Source: Puccinia triticina
Lineage: Eukaryota; Basidiomycota; Pucciniomycetes; Pucciniales; Pucciniaceae
Reading direction: 5' to 3'
Length of the DNA: 64,000 nt
NCBI RefSeq assembly: GCF_026914185.1
Contig: NC_070566.1
Location: 4,278,001 to 4,342,000 of the forward strand
The translations under genes and the position numbers were made by a program. The notes under the pieces are model-generated. The model saw nothing but the letters and a program-made list of their open reading frames with translations. It did not search any database and was not told the DNA's origin. The first letter of the stretch is position 1. Each line of letters opens with the position of its first letter. Positions 12,495 through 24,217 of this stretch are shown here, piece by piece.

Positions 12495-12655
12495 AGTGGC
12501 CGAGCTTGGCAGAGTCACTATTTATAGTGGTGGGGCTTGGCGGTGGCACTATTCATAGTGGTGGAGCTTGGCGGAGGCACTATTCATAGTGCGGAGCTCG
12601 GCGCAGGCACTATTCATAGTGCGGAGCTTGCCGGAGGCACTATGAATAGTACATG
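12495..12655. repeat. Minisatellite inside the Mutator-like element
   Basis: About five degenerate units of roughly 30 bp are built on GCACTATTCATAGTG followed by GAGCTTGGCGGAG. ACTATTCATAGT is itself palindrome-like. Confidence 0.8.
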
Positions 12656-12678
12656 AAATATGTCATTTAGACGCAGTG

Positions 12679-13524
12679 TGTCAGCCTTAGAGTCAACACA
12701 GCTGACCTAAAGTCTGCCTCTTTTCTACTTATTACATATGAAATTACTTCATATCTTTTTCATCTTAAGAGATATCATTGTTTTGACTTCATTTTCTGTT
12801 TCCTCATGCAATTTTAACCCTAGTTACAACTTATCAATTCTTTGTAACTATACTCCTTCCCTGAGTTATTGAGTTGTGGCGCGCATGCGCAGTTGTGACG
12901 TGTCAGCGCTACCAGGCGCGCCAAACCACATGTACACATGTAATTACATAAGCAAACTGTGAAAATTTTCGAAGTCAGGATCCCCCTTGCCTGAGGAGGA
13001 TCTACAGACTTCAGCACACCAGAACCACACCCCAGATAACCCAGGATCACCACCAAAGAGATTACCACACTCCCAGTATACCTACCGTCACAGGCGCCTA
13101 GGATATTGACAGTAAGTAAACTCTTTCTCTGAACCTTGCTTATCCAGAGTGAAACTCTGTTGCTCTTGATTGTTTCTTTTTTTCTTCAACTCTTCCAATC
13201 TTAAAAGATCAAAAGGTTATCTCTGGTTAAGACCTACAAAACCAGAGCAGAGTAGTAACCCTACTTCTGAATCCCACCAATGTTTCCGTGTTGTGAGTGG
13301 AGGCTGTTGCACTCTTTCTTGGCCTTGCACAGCTGGCATCCAACTTTTCCAGGTTGAGAATAGCCCAGATCAATTAATAAAGACTTAAAGTCTAGGCCTG
13401 ATCTTCTCTTTCTTTCTCTTTCTCTTCCTCTCTCTCAGTTTGTATTTCTTTATCCCAAGAAATCCAAACTATTCCTCCTCTCTTTTCTTGTGTCCTGCTG
13501 TCACATAAGAGACACAGGCTCACA
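12679..13524 (+). mobile_element. Solo LTR (family also at 21356-22225)
   Basis: This 846-bp sequence starts TGTCAGCCTTAGAG and ends GGCTCACA, giving TG...CA ends. It is flanked by the direct repeat CAGTG at 12674-12678 and 13525-13529. A second copy with its own TSD lies at 21356-22225. No internal retrotransposon region is attached, so it is a solo LTR left by recombination. The orientation is assumed, not proven. Confidence 0.88.
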
Positions 13525-14645
13525 CAGTGGTCACACCCTATTCCTATTTTGTTGTGTGCAACTGTTCCTGCCGAAAAATTTGCATTCAACATGGTACACA
13601 CCACTTTTTGAATAGATGCATGCCAAAAAAGTGGCGTGCAAAGCCTGTACGCCAAAAAAAATGGCGTGGAGGGTTTGTGCACGCCAAAATTCTTCCAAAA
13701 AGGAGTATTTTTGGCGTGCAGGGCTACGCACGCCAAACAAATGGCGTGCACTGCTCCTGTACGCCATTTATTTTGGCATACAGGCGTGCACGCCACTTTT
13801 TTGGCGTGCATCTAGTCAAAAAGTGGCGTGCATTTAGATTGACCCAAGTGCCAATTGCGACTCCCATACGCAAGTAGAGGTTGAATTGATTTTGAGAGGT
13901 ATCTTGAATCGAGCATGGGCAGTGGTAGCATTGTGCAGGACCAACAATGCAATTCCAGAAGAAGCAACAGCGGCCACCCTGAGACCTCTACAGTTCAAAA
14001 TAATCAATCAGAGTGTTGAGGACAAAAGTTTTGCTGGTTCCTCCAGGGCCATCAATATAGACTGTCCAGGGTTCCTTCCTGTTGGTTTGTTTCATGATGT
14101 TGTCTACAGATTGTGTTGCTCAGGTGTAAGTTTTGAGTATTTCTCCTCATACCCCTGAGCTGGATTATAATTTGACAGCTTCTTGGACAAAAAAATGCAC
14201 CTAAGTTGAGGTCATAAAGAACGGTTAGTGCCCAGAAAGCCAACCTCTGTAAGCGACTTCAACTTTTTTTTTTAACTGGGCTCAATTTGGTATTGAGTTA
14301 GAGAAATGCAGTTCTTGGCAGTGGGCTCGATGCCTCCAGGACTATATCTGAGGCTGTACTTTGAATTGTCGCCCAATATGTCTATGAACTGATTGAGGAG
14401 CCGTTGAGGGTTTTCTGGGGGGCTGTGGACCAGCATGATGCAAAATAGAGCTCTTAAAGCAGCGCCTAACATCCACAGAGAAGCCTCCTGAAGACAGGTA
14501 GCATATTGCTCATCTGATGCAAGTAGTCCTAGGTGTTCAGCAGCTGCGCGGAACGTTGAATGTTGTACTGCGGCAACGGTTTGGTGATTTTCAGAACTCT
14601 TAGGACCTTGGACGTGTATGAGCTGGAGTCTCAAATACACCACGG

Positions 14646-16536
14646 ACGCACTTTTAAGATTTCAGTTCAAAGAAAATTTGAATGGGCATTAATCCATCTT
14701 TTTAAACAAGCATTTGAAAAAAACTCAAGTATTGTTTGGACAATATGCAAGATTTTTGATTTTGACCCATTTGGCGACGTCCCAACTGAATTGATTTTCC
14801 TTTGAAGCTCATTTGAAGCACCTTCAAACAACCTTTGGAGTTTTGCTTCTGTGGTGTAGTATTGTTCTCCTTCTGAAATGGTTGTGAAACAGATTTGTAA
14901 GTTTTAATCAGATGGCGGGGTGAATTTGAGAGAGTGGAGGATGGGAATGTGAAAGAATTGAATTGGCAACAGTTCCAAAAAACAAACATGGATATGGGGT
15001 CGAATTTCGAGGAAATTGGATAACAAAGGTGAGATAACGTGCGGAGGTCATCCTGGTTGGGGAGGATAAGGTAATGTGACCTGATGTAGGTCATGAGTAG
15101 AACAATTTGGTGTGCGGTTTCGGGTCGGGAAAGGAAAGGGTAGGAGATTAGGGCAGGGAAAATTCTTGAAATGGTAGGAGTATGGAGCAGGGAAATTGCT
15201 TGAATCGGCTAAACAAAACGTAAAGGAGGAGGTGTTTGGCCTGATTGTGAGAAGGAAAACAAAAAGGAATGTCAAGAGTTGGAGGTGAGGAAACAATAGA
15301 TTGCAATGAACAAAGAGGAAATGATGATTTGAGTGCAGAAAAAGGTAATGTAACGTGCACTCAAGGGAAGAGGAAAAGAATATAAATAGACGGGCTTTGA
15401 GAGCGAAAGAATGGCAAGGCTCCGGAGTTTCAGGCTCATTATGGAGGCCTTCAGGCGGGGAAATGCTGCATTTTTTTCCCCAGAAAATGGGAAATCTCTG
15501 GTTGGGATATGTAATGACATTCAAATGTCTTTTTTTGCAACTTCATCTAGTTTGATATATCCCGTATCACACATGTTGCACTGTACAGAGTCTGGAATCC
15601 ATGATGTTACAACTCTGATTACAGCTCAACGAGAGGTTTTGAGGATGGGAAAAAATAGTAGAAAGATGGGGACAGCTTGGGCCATCCCAGGAATTTAAAC
15701 AATTTCAAAAATGGTGCAGAGGCTCATGAGGGAGAGTGATTCTAAAAAAGTCCCCACCAAAAGTCATAATTCTCTCAGGCCGCGGGGTCCACATAGTGCG
15801 TAAGTCCCTCCTTCGGAGGTCGCTTTGCTCCCCCGAGGAGGGAATTAGCTAAGTTAGTCTTGGGGGGCTGATTAGAAAAAGAAAACAAAAATAATTCTTA
15901 CACCACGGCTCGATTCTCAAATTCGAGTTGCGTTGGCGCGCCCGCAGGGTCAAGCAAACTTAACACAAGCGTGCCCTCCTTGGGGGAGCATTGCAACCTC
16001 CAAAGGAGGAACTTGCCTCTAAAGTTGCATGTCTGGCCTTACAGGATCGAGACAAATGGCAGGGAGGATGCCACGCTCCCCCATTTTCCCCAATATCACC
16101 CTCTAGACTTCTGATTCTCTCCTTGCCTTTGGCACCATTACAATCACCAGCTTCTTAGCTTATTTTCCCACACTTCAAACTCCCCCGTATCCATCCCCCC
16201 TGGTAAGAAACATCCTGTAAATGTTGTTACATGGTGGATTTCTGTACCCGATCCCCCCCTTTGTGTCGTGGTTTTAACTCGTACACCCCGGGGCCAATGG
16301 AGCGCCCCAAGGGCAATTGGGTTGCTCCCCTGGGACCCCGCAAGTCAATGACCAAAACGGTGGCGCTCAATCTCGACATGTCCCAGGGGCACACCACTGT
16401 GACGCACCTGGGGCGTCACAAAACTTCCCCATTGCGTAATCTGATCACGCACCTGTTGCGTAAATGGGATTGGCGCGCCACAGCGACGCACCCTTGATTG
16501 TCCCTCAGGTGTCCCATGGGGGTGAGGATCACACTG
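14646..16536. other. Non-coding repeat remnants
   Basis: I found no coding region with family similarity. 15507-15600 (GATATGTAATGACATTC onward) matches 27893-27985. The right inverted end of the candidate 5.5-kb element is at 15769-15792, and GTAAGTCCCTC at 15804 also occurs at 10171. The remainder shows no recognised structure. Confidence 0.5.
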
Positions 16537-16539
16537 ATG

Positions 16540-16755
16540 CACTGCCAGCATATTTGGCTGGGTTGAAGTCATCCCAGTTTAACTGGGATGCACTCAACCA
16601 ATTTAAACTTGGTTGATCTCAACCAATTTAATATAAACCCAAGGGGCGTACCCTGGATTTATATTTCATCAGTATAGATCACCCAAGTTTAAATTGGTTG
16701 AGTGCATCCCAGTTTAACTGAGATAACCTCAACCCAGCCAATTGTGCTGGCAGTG
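16540..16755. mobile_element. CACTG-ended MITE (CACTA-like)
   Basis: CACTGCCAGCATATTTGGCT at the left and AGCCAATTGTGCTGGCAGTG at the right bound 216 bp. A 3-bp TSD ATG lies at 16537-16539 and 16756-16758. The inner sequence is almost fully palindromic (CATCCCAGTTTAACTGGGATG and AACCAATTTAAACTTGGTT). The first eleven bases are identical to the ends of the 13.8-kb structure at 33430-47261, so both belong to one end-recognition family. Confidence 0.88.
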
Positions 16756-16758
16756 ATG

Positions 16759-19453
16759 GAGCGTCCCGGTTGCTGGATATGGCGAGGTTGGGGACCACTC
16801 AGCCGCTGCCAGCGGATAGTTGATTGGGTACCCTTGGAGCCCTGAGTGGCGACCTGCGGATATTTGACCCAGGTGCCTTGAGGCGCTCAGCAGCAACCCG
16901 AAGCTGAGCGATCCGGAACCAACAATGTATGCCAGATCCATCGGGATCCAATTCAATCGGATCATCCTGGTGACTGATGGCAGGCGGATGCTCTGCGGAA
17001 CTCTGATGGGGCAAATGCAACTGCGGGGCCCATGGGACTCGCGTGGGCGGGTAATTGGTCACTGGCACTTGGCCAAGGGTCAGGGCACACGAATATGTAG
17101 AATATAATATTTCATGGGGAAACTCTTGATTGTCAACAAGATTGGGTTTAAGAAGTTGGCCAAAAACTCAATTGCTCTCCAACAAAATATGAAATCGGTC
17201 CTATTAAGTAACCGTCTCCTCTATCCTCAAGAACCATCAAACAATGTTTAGATGGATTCAAATGCTCTGTAAATTTAGGCGGTGATGGGATCAATCCAAA
17301 GGGGAGATAACTACAAATTAGAAGAATATCAACAACTGCTAGAGTTTCTCTGCCTGAACAACAGGAGCCCGGCAATAAAATAATAATTGTTAGAATTTAG
17401 AACTTTCAGGCACGAGAAATAAAAGGGCTAAGATGAGTATTGATAAAAACTCAAGAATTTGGGCAGTGAGGATGACTCTCTCACCGGATGCGGCTCAGCG
17501 GGGCGCGGAGAAAGAATGAGGAGAACCGATGAGTGTAATTTCTTGTTGTAGGCTGGCTTTAAATAGACTAAAAACAAGCGGCCAACAAGTGGTTGGAAGA
17601 CAATAGAATAATGAAACAGTTTGATCAAGACAAGTTTCATTTATACTATCTCTGAGACTATGCGTGATAACAAGTATGACAAGATATTATCTACTACACA
17701 CGGTTCAATGACTACTTGGTGTGATAAAATCTGTACTAACAAGGATACTGGCAATGCTTTTGAGAATGACATGAAACAATGTTTTAGAGGTGTAAGTAAG
17801 AGGAAATGGCAAAATTCCAACAATAATGAGAGAGATTTTGGGGGAGGAGCCGAGGGCCTGACACTTGAGGGTGGGGAGAGCAAGTGCGTTGGAGGGGGAG
17901 TTGGAGGGAAGAAGAGAGGGTGGATGATGGTTGGTTGGAGGGAAGAGGGAGGTTGGATGATGGTCAGCGAGGGAACTGGGGTTGCCTGAGGAATTGGTTG
18001 TGAGGTGTCCGAGGATATGAAGCCAGTTATGTTTCAGTTGATGATAGAAGCAATACATAAATGGCAAGATTAACAAGTCCTTTCATCATCATGGAAGACA
18101 GATGCCAGACTTGTGGTGTCACAGGGCCACCATGAGCCCGGCCTGGTCGGGGTAGGAGTTGGATGCAAGCTCTGGGACCAAAGCGCCACTGGCTCGTCTG
18201 GGTCATTGATTGGTCACACGCATGATGCGGCCTGGGGCCGCCCATCCGGACGCTGATGTTGAGCAACAGTACCCAAAGCGTGCTGGGGACATCCCAATGG
18301 CGCCACGTTTGACGAGGCGCCGCAATGATGGTATGGGTGCGCCCCTAATGTTGGCGCAATTTCTGGGCAATCCCAAGGTCTCAGTGGCGCATCCTTGGTG
18401 TTGACTGCATGTGGCTCGGATGTGGTGCACCACCTTTTCTCGATTTGCCCCGCTGTGTACATTAAGTTTTATGTTTGATCTATGCATCTGTTCCATGCAT
18501 ATGACGTGGTCACGTGGTTCTTTGCAAGGGACTGGAACGGCTCTGCTGCTGCTGCAGGCCTTGTGCGCGCGTGCGCAGCAGGGGTGTGTCCCTGCCGGGG
18601 GGCTCAGCTCTTGGGCTGCCTCGCGCGATGGCTCAGCAGTGCTGTGCTGCTGCTATGGCTTCCATTCCCTCTACACGGCCAACATTCAGCCATCAACTCC
18701 CCACCGCCACCTCTTCCATCGATCTAGTCCAGATGCAATCCACTCAGAACAGCATTATCAACCACCAAGCGCTCAGTTTTTGCCCCTTCTGTATTTTTGA
18801 TCATCTTCCGGCAACTGACTGCCCATTGATTCTTTGCTTCACTTGCAGATTTCAGCCAATTACCTTCCTCATGTGGCTTTATCCGTTGAACAATGTGTGA
18901 GCGTTCCCTCTCTGATCATTACCCCGTGTGTGAATGCTGGCCATTTGAATGTGACCAGATAAGACGGTCAATCACTCAATCCCCTCTCTCTGAAGTCCAA
19001 TCTGCAACTCTCTTCCGTTCACCGACAAACTTTATTCTACCCCGTTTCTTTTTCCCATTCTTCTTCACTTCTTGATCTCATCGCCAAACAATCATTGACC
19101 TATCAATTGCTCAAAGTCTTTCTTATTCGGACTCGGTCAATCAAACCGAAGGCTCAGACTCAACACTTGTCAAACTTAAGCATCTAGGAGGAGCTAGAAG
19201 CAGTCTCCGGGCAGGTAGTTGTTTTATTGTTATAAATTTGATAACCCTTATTCATGTTTATTAACGTCTTATTTTTTTGTTCATCCTAGGCTGTTTTTGT
19301 TGTGAATCTCCTTCTGCTTCTTTGTTGACATTGTTGCACTTTGTGTCAAGGTTTCCAGTACTGCAGTTCTTTCTTCATTTACATTATCAATACTTATTCA
19401 TCGTAGAGTTGATCTAACAATACTTTATTGTCAAGTGTATTAATTTTATTGAG
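16759..19453. other. No gene recognised
   Basis: Open frames here are short, differ between strands and carry no recognisable motif. 17830-17990 is purine-rich (GGGAGGTTGGATGATGG-like repeats). 18540-18660 is GC-rich. I cannot assign any element boundaries. Confidence 0.4.
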
Positions 19454-19461
19454 TTCTTCTT

Positions 19462-19852
19462 CAGGGTGTAAACGGGTTGGGTTCAGGTTGAAAAACAGCG
19501 CCCAAACCCAACCCAACATTTAGCGCGGGTTGGGTTGGGTTGGGGCAGATTTTAGAATATGCTGCCTGAACCCGACCCAATGTCATACTATTTTGGGTTG
19601 GTTTGGGTCTCAGGTTGACCCGACCTCATAGGCGCCAAAAGCCCCCAACTTGACTGTTGGAGGCGTCATACCCGGGTCGCAGGCTGACCCAATTGGGAAA
19701 TAGGCTGCCCAAACCCAACCCAATAATTTTACAAGTCGGGTTGGGTTGGGTTTGGGTCATGTCATTTTCTTCAAGAATGTGCCCAAACCCGACCCAAAAC
19801 CCGATGGGTCTTGGGTTGGTTTTGCGTTGGCCCGCCCAATTATCATCCCTAG
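19462..19852. mobile_element. hAT-like MITE, copy 1
   Basis: The left end is CAGGGTGTAAACGGGTTGGG and the right end reverse-complements to CTAGGGATGATAATTGGG. Flanking 8-mers TTCTTCTT (19454-19461) and TTCTTATT (19853-19860) match at seven of eight positions, the TSD length of hAT elements. The body is rich in AACCCAACCC/GGGTTGGGTT. A second, interrupted copy is at 23927-24907. It has no coding capacity. Confidence 0.7.
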
Positions 19853-20089
19853 TTCTTATTAATACAACTGTTACAAACAAGTAATCTATCTACCATTTCT
19901 TACAATTTTTTTTTTATAAGTGTGTAAGAGTTATTCCATTCCTGCTCTCAGCATTCTGAAACCCCCCCTGTGTTAGACTTGATGGTCCTGATATAGTGAT
20001 AAGCAATGTCAATAAGACTTGTCATCCCAGGATTACATACAAGCATAACGGCGGATAATGTCTAGACTAAATGAGCCCAGCATGCATCA

Positions 20090-20161
20090 GTGCACGTAGC
20101 TTAGTGGTTAAAGAAACACTCATGAAGTTTGGAGTCATGGGTTTGATTCCCATACTGCACA
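20090..20161 (+). other. tRNA-Met-like sequence (SINE head or tRNA pseudogene)
   Basis: An A-box-like TAGCTTAGTGGTTAAAG and a B-box-like GGTTTGATTCC are correctly spaced. The ends GTGCA and TGCAC can pair, and the anticodon loop would read CTCATGA (CAU). Stem mismatches argue against a functional tRNA, so a tRNA-derived retroposon is more likely. Confidence 0.5.
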
Positions 20162-20289
20162 TCAATTTTGGTTTCTGACACTTTGAGCCCGCGCAGGCTC
20201 AGGGAACTTCAAATTTTGAGCCCAAAAACCGCTGGATCACCACTCCAGAACCACTTCACAGTAGGTGGAGTGGGCTAGTAATTATGCGT

Positions 20290-21072
20290 TGTGGTACGCA
20301 AAAATGTGGAAAAATCAAAAGTTTTTCTCATGTACATACAGAAGGCCTCAAGATACCATCCATCAGACACCATAAATGGACTCCACGGCTAAAGTAACCC
20401 CTAGTCCCCCCTGGAAGCATCACTGAAGCCCCACTACACTGGAAGTTAGACCCTTTGGACAACCTGTAGCACCCAGTCAACCACCTGTCAGGTGCCTCAA
20501 GACACATTCCCCGCACCATTATATCCCCACTAAATATATTGGTTTGGGTTTGTTTGTTGTGTACATGACATCATGCAGCACTGCCCCTGCAGGCTGTGCC
20601 CCTTCAACTGAATGGTTCCCCACATTCTAGTTCCTTCTAACTCCACTTTGTTTGGTCTTATTACATCACATGATCATTCCCTGCAACAGCTTATGCGCCC
20701 CTTGCATGAACTATGACATCATTTGGCACAGCCCCTCCTCATGTATGCACCCCTTGCATAAATTGTACACAGCCACTCCCTCTTAACTCCCTCATGTTGT
20801 ACAGCCCAGGCCAGCTAAAATACCTCCCTCAGGGGCTTCCCTGGAGCCAAAATCCCTCAAATTTGTCTATATAAGGAGCTCTCTCCCCCCCATTTGTAGT
20901 TCCTCAGTTTATTACTCATCAAGTTTTATACTCACCCATCACCCAAAAACACTTACGTACCAACTCAACCCTCTTACTTACATATAACAACTCTTACATA
21001 CTGAATAACAACCTTTTTTATACTGTGTCACGAGAAACTTATCTTGAGCTAACCACTCCTATCACTTATTAA

Positions 21073-21103
<31 letters not shown>

Positions 21104-21193
21104 AGCTGGTAGTATAGAAGGGCAGAGCTTGCACCTCCTTCATCCCCTTCTCCATTCAGCAAAAGGGTTTCACAACCACTTTTGAGTCTTACA
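20290..21193 (+). mobile_element. LTR-like dispersed repeat, copy A
   Basis: It starts TGTGGTACGC and ends GAGTCTTACA, flanked by GCGT at 20286-20289 and 21194-21197. It shares CTATATAAGGAGCTCTCTCC (20869-20890), a TATA-like promoter core, and a conserved 3' part (ACTTGCCAAGCTTA, CAAAAGGGTTTCACA) with copies at 28086-29373 and 43871-44695. TG...CA ends, short TSDs and an internal TATA motif fit solo LTRs. The GCG at each junction could alternatively be part of a short TIR. Confidence 0.6.
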
Positions 21194-21355
21194 GCGTGTC
21201 AGCTAGGTAAAAAACTGTGAAATTGAAGCTGAGATTGCAGGCTACAAGTCTGTCTACTCAGATTTTTTTTCAAACTAAAAACTACATTTTTAAAAACATT
21301 TTGAAAAGAAAATATGTGTTTTTTTGCCAGAAATTCTTGAATCTGTAGGGCCAAT

Positions 21356-22225
21356 TGTCAGCCTTAGAGTCAACACAGCTGACCTAATGTCTGCCCTTTT
21401 TCTACTCATTACATATGAAATTACATCATATCTTTTTCATCTTAATAGATATCATTATTTTGACTTCATATTCTGTTTCCTCATGCAATTTTAACCCTAG
21501 TTACAACTTACCAATTCTTTGTAACTATACTCCTTCCCTGAGTTCTTGAGTTGTGGCGCGCAGGCGCAGTTGTGACGTGTCAGCGCTACCAGGCGCGCCA
21601 AACCACATGTACATATGTAATTACATAAGCAAACTGTGAAAATTTTCGAAGTCTGGATCCCCCTTGCCTGAGGAGGATCTACAGACTTCAGACCACCCAG
21701 AACCACGCCGTAGATAACCCAGGATCACCCTACAAGAGGATACCACGCTCCCAGTACTCCTACCGTCACAGGCGCCTAGGATATTGACAGTAAGTATACT
21801 CTTCATTTGAACCTTGATTATCCAGAGTTATTCTCTGTGTCTCTTGATTGCTTCTCTTTATTGCTTTCACTTCAACCATTCTCAAGATCAAAGGTTACTC
21901 TGTTAATCCTAGACTCAGTCTAAAAATCAGAGCAGATTAGTATTACTATTCTGTGTCCCCCCACCGTCTCCTTGGTGCGCGCGGAGGCTGTAGCCCTTGT
22001 TGGTCTGGCACAGCTGTCCTTATCACTTTTCCAGGTGATTCAAGTTGACTTTTGAGGATCCTCCTACAAGGAGTAGATAGACCCCCTCCAGATCATTATA
22101 TTTCTCTGCTTCTTTCCTTCTCTTTCTCTCTTCCTCTTTTTTTGTAGTTCTTTATCCCAAGAAATACAACCAGTGCCCCCCACTTTTCTTGTGTCCTGTA
22201 GCCACTATAGAGGCTCAGGCTCACA
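21356..22225 (+). mobile_element. Solo LTR (same family as 12679-13524)
   Basis: This 870-bp sequence runs TGTCAGCCTTAGAG...GGCTCACA and is flanked by CCAAT at 21351-21355 and 22226-22230. It aligns along its whole length with the solo LTR inside the Mutator-like element, which confirms both boundaries independently. Confidence 0.88.
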
Positions 22226-22341
22226 CCAATGGTGTGACTTTAGAGGTAAGCCTCTCCTTTGGAGTCGCTTTGCGCCTCCTCGAAGAAGCTTTGTTAAGCT
22301 CGGGGGTCAAGGGAGTGTCAGGTTTGCTGCCGCAAATTACG

Positions 22342-23745
22342 GAAGCCGAGGGACAAGACCAATCGCGCCATCGCGCCAAATCACTGTGTTGCGAGTCGCA
22401 ACACAGTGATTTTGGGGGATCAGTCGCAACTTGCGACTGATCCCCCAGAACATCTCCCACACTATGTGCCCATCACCCCCTACATAGAAAAACATCACAG
22501 CAGAAGGAACGATACATCGCTTGTATTGATACAGGTGTATCAATACAGGTGTATTGATACATCACGTGTATTGATACATTGCGCATACATTGCTTGTATC
22601 AATACATTGGTACACTGATACATTTGTATCACTACCATGCGTATCGGCATATTGGCACATCAATACATGTGCATTGGTAATTCAATACATCCGTACATTT
22701 GTATTGGTAATTCGATACAGATGTATTGGTAGATGCATCAATACATAGATATCAAATAATTTAGAGCTGGAACCCGCGGGGTACGGGGCGGATTTATTCC
22801 TGCCTGTCAAAATCCCCCCGCCCGCGGGTACCGACTCAGGGATACCCCCCGGGGCCTTCCGGGACATGGATCCCTGCCGACCCGCGGGACACGGGTATAC
22901 CCTGCTGACCTGTGGCCCCCGGGGGATGCAATACACCTCCCCGTGGGATACAATACACCTTCCTGTGGGATACAATAGGATACAATTCCTGCGGGGCAGC
23001 ACTGCCCTGCAGGAACGTGGACCGCAGGAGTCATCCCAAAACCCCGTCCCGCGGGTATGCCCTGGTGCCTTGGGTACGGGTTCCAGCGCAAATCAATACC
23101 TCAATACATAAGTATTGCTACAGTGATACAGATGTATCGAGTTGCCAATACGTCTGTATCAATGTAGCAATAGTTACCAATACATCTCTATTGATGTAGC
23201 AATACTTATGTATCAATACATCTGTATTGACTTACCAATACATCTGTATTGACTTACCAATACATCTGTATCAATGTACTGATACATCTGTATCGAATTA
23301 CCAATACAAATGTATGGATGTATCAAATTACCGATACATATGTATTGATGTGCCAATATGCCAATACGCATGGTAGCAATACAAACGTATCAGTGTACCA
23401 ATGTATCGATACATGCGATGTATCAATACACCAGTATCAATACAGGCGATGTATCAATACAGGCAATGTATTAATACAGGCGATGTATCAATACACCTGT
23501 ATCGATGCAAGCGATGTATCGATACAAGCAATGTATTGATACACCTGTATCAATACAAGCGATGTATTGTTCCTTCTGCTGTGATGTTTTTCTATGTAGG
23601 GGGTGATGTGCACATAGTGTGGGAGATTTTCTGGGGGATCAGTCGCAACTTGCGACTGATCCCCCAAAATCACTGTGTTGCGACTTGCAACACAGTGATT
23701 TGGCGCGATGGGGCGATGGCACGATTGGTGTTGTCCCTCGGCTTC
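22342..23745. repeat. 1.4-kb inverted-repeat element with GTATTGATACA arrays
   Basis: GAAGCCGAGGGACAA at 22342 is inverted at 23731-23745, and similarity continues inward for about 400 bp per arm. Each arm has two nested perfect hairpins: AATCACTGTGTTGCG with its inverse, and GGGGGATCAGTCGCAACTTG with its inverse. Inward from these lies an array of 16-18-bp TGTATTGATACA/TGTATCAATACA words. The central 22745-23085 is GC-rich with CCCGCGGGTA words. There is no coding content and no clear TSD. Confidence 0.75.
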
Positions 23746-24029
23746 TGTAGCAAATTCAACTGCAGAGGCAGGTCAACGTCAGGGATGGGTCAGATTGATG
23801 TTGGTCTGACCCATCCAACCCAGCTGTCAAGCCAGCATCAACGGTGCATTGCACTGGCATGACATTCCTGTCAGTGAAGTGGCATATCTTACCCAGCCTA
23901 CCACTTTTGGCCCTGCTGAGCAGGCTCAGGGTGTAAACGGGTCGGGTTTGGGTCGAAAAACCACCTGTGACACTATAGGTTAGGGGTTAGGGCATTTTTT
24001 TTCAAAAAAAACATGGCAAGGTGTATAGT

Positions 24030-24215
24030 ACATTGTATTGGTATGTATTGGATACGTATCGGTATGTACCGGATACGTATTGGTATGTATTGGATACGTA
24101 TCGGTATGTATTTTTAGTACATTGTACAGGTATGTATTGGATATGTATCGGTATGTATCGGATACGTATTGCTTTGTATTTTTATCGGATACAGTAATGT
24201 ATCCAATACATACCA
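24030..24215. repeat. GTATTGGATACGTATCG microsatellite-like array
   Basis: Degenerate units of GTATTGGTATGTATTGGATAC and GTATCGGTATG repeat for about 185 bp inside the 575-bp insertion. Confidence 0.8.
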
Positions 24216-24217
24216 AT

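Larger units (their letters stand above)
12157..13845. mobile_element. Non-autonomous Mutator-like element (long TIRs, 9-bp TSD)
   Basis: The element begins GGGTCAATCCAAATGCAC and ends with the reverse complement, GTGCATTTAGATTGACCC type. The inverted repeats extend about 260 bp inward (12157-12420 and 13590-13845) and contain many GGCGTGCA/TGCACGCC words. The 9-bp duplication AAGTGCCAA is at 12148-12156 and 13846-13854. Removing the element and one duplication rejoins the helicase reading SQLALCQEVSEVQ. Long TIRs with a 9-bp TSD are characteristic of MULEs. No transposase is encoded, and an inserted solo LTR (12679-13524) accounts for half its length. Confidence 0.88.
11019..14645 (-). pseudogene. 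Helitron-type Pif1-family helicase, broken and interrupted
   Basis: Reading the minus strand from 14645 to 11019 gives the C-terminal helicase part of a Helitron Rep/helicase protein. First comes STFRAAAEHLGLLASDEQYATCL (14570-14470), then a Walker A region GPGGTSKT (near 14050; the usual Gly before Lys is Ser), then ARFKIP...SQLAL (13920-13855). The frame is cut by an element at 12157-13845. It resumes with LCQEVSEVQIIVWDKISMQNRLSVKAVDR and GGDFCQTLPVV, later LKVGQPLLLLRNL, and ends with the motif VI-like QLYVALSRVTSVSGLGV (near 11130). Further stops and frame changes occur near 14000 and 14250. The HUH Rep domain is missing. It cannot encode a functional protein. Confidence 0.85.
10239..15792. 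mobile_element. Candidate large element with 24-bp inverted ends carrying a Helitron-type helicase remnant
   Basis: GTGGACCCCGCGGCCTGAGA plus four more bases at 10239-10262 is found perfectly inverted at 15769-15792. A shortened copy at 27700-27985 joins sequence matching 10225-10393 directly to sequence matching 15507-15600, as expected for an internally deleted derivative of one element. The cargo is the helicase pseudogene at 11019-14645. True ends may lie slightly outside these coordinates, because similarity to the 27.7-kb copy begins near 10195. I see no TSD. Confidence 0.5.

Noticed and set aside
19480..19840. Telomere-like GGGTTGGGTTGGG tracts (also 24560-24900)
   Set aside because: They are the interior of two hAT-like MITE copies bounded by TIRs and TSDs, internal to the window and in both orientations.
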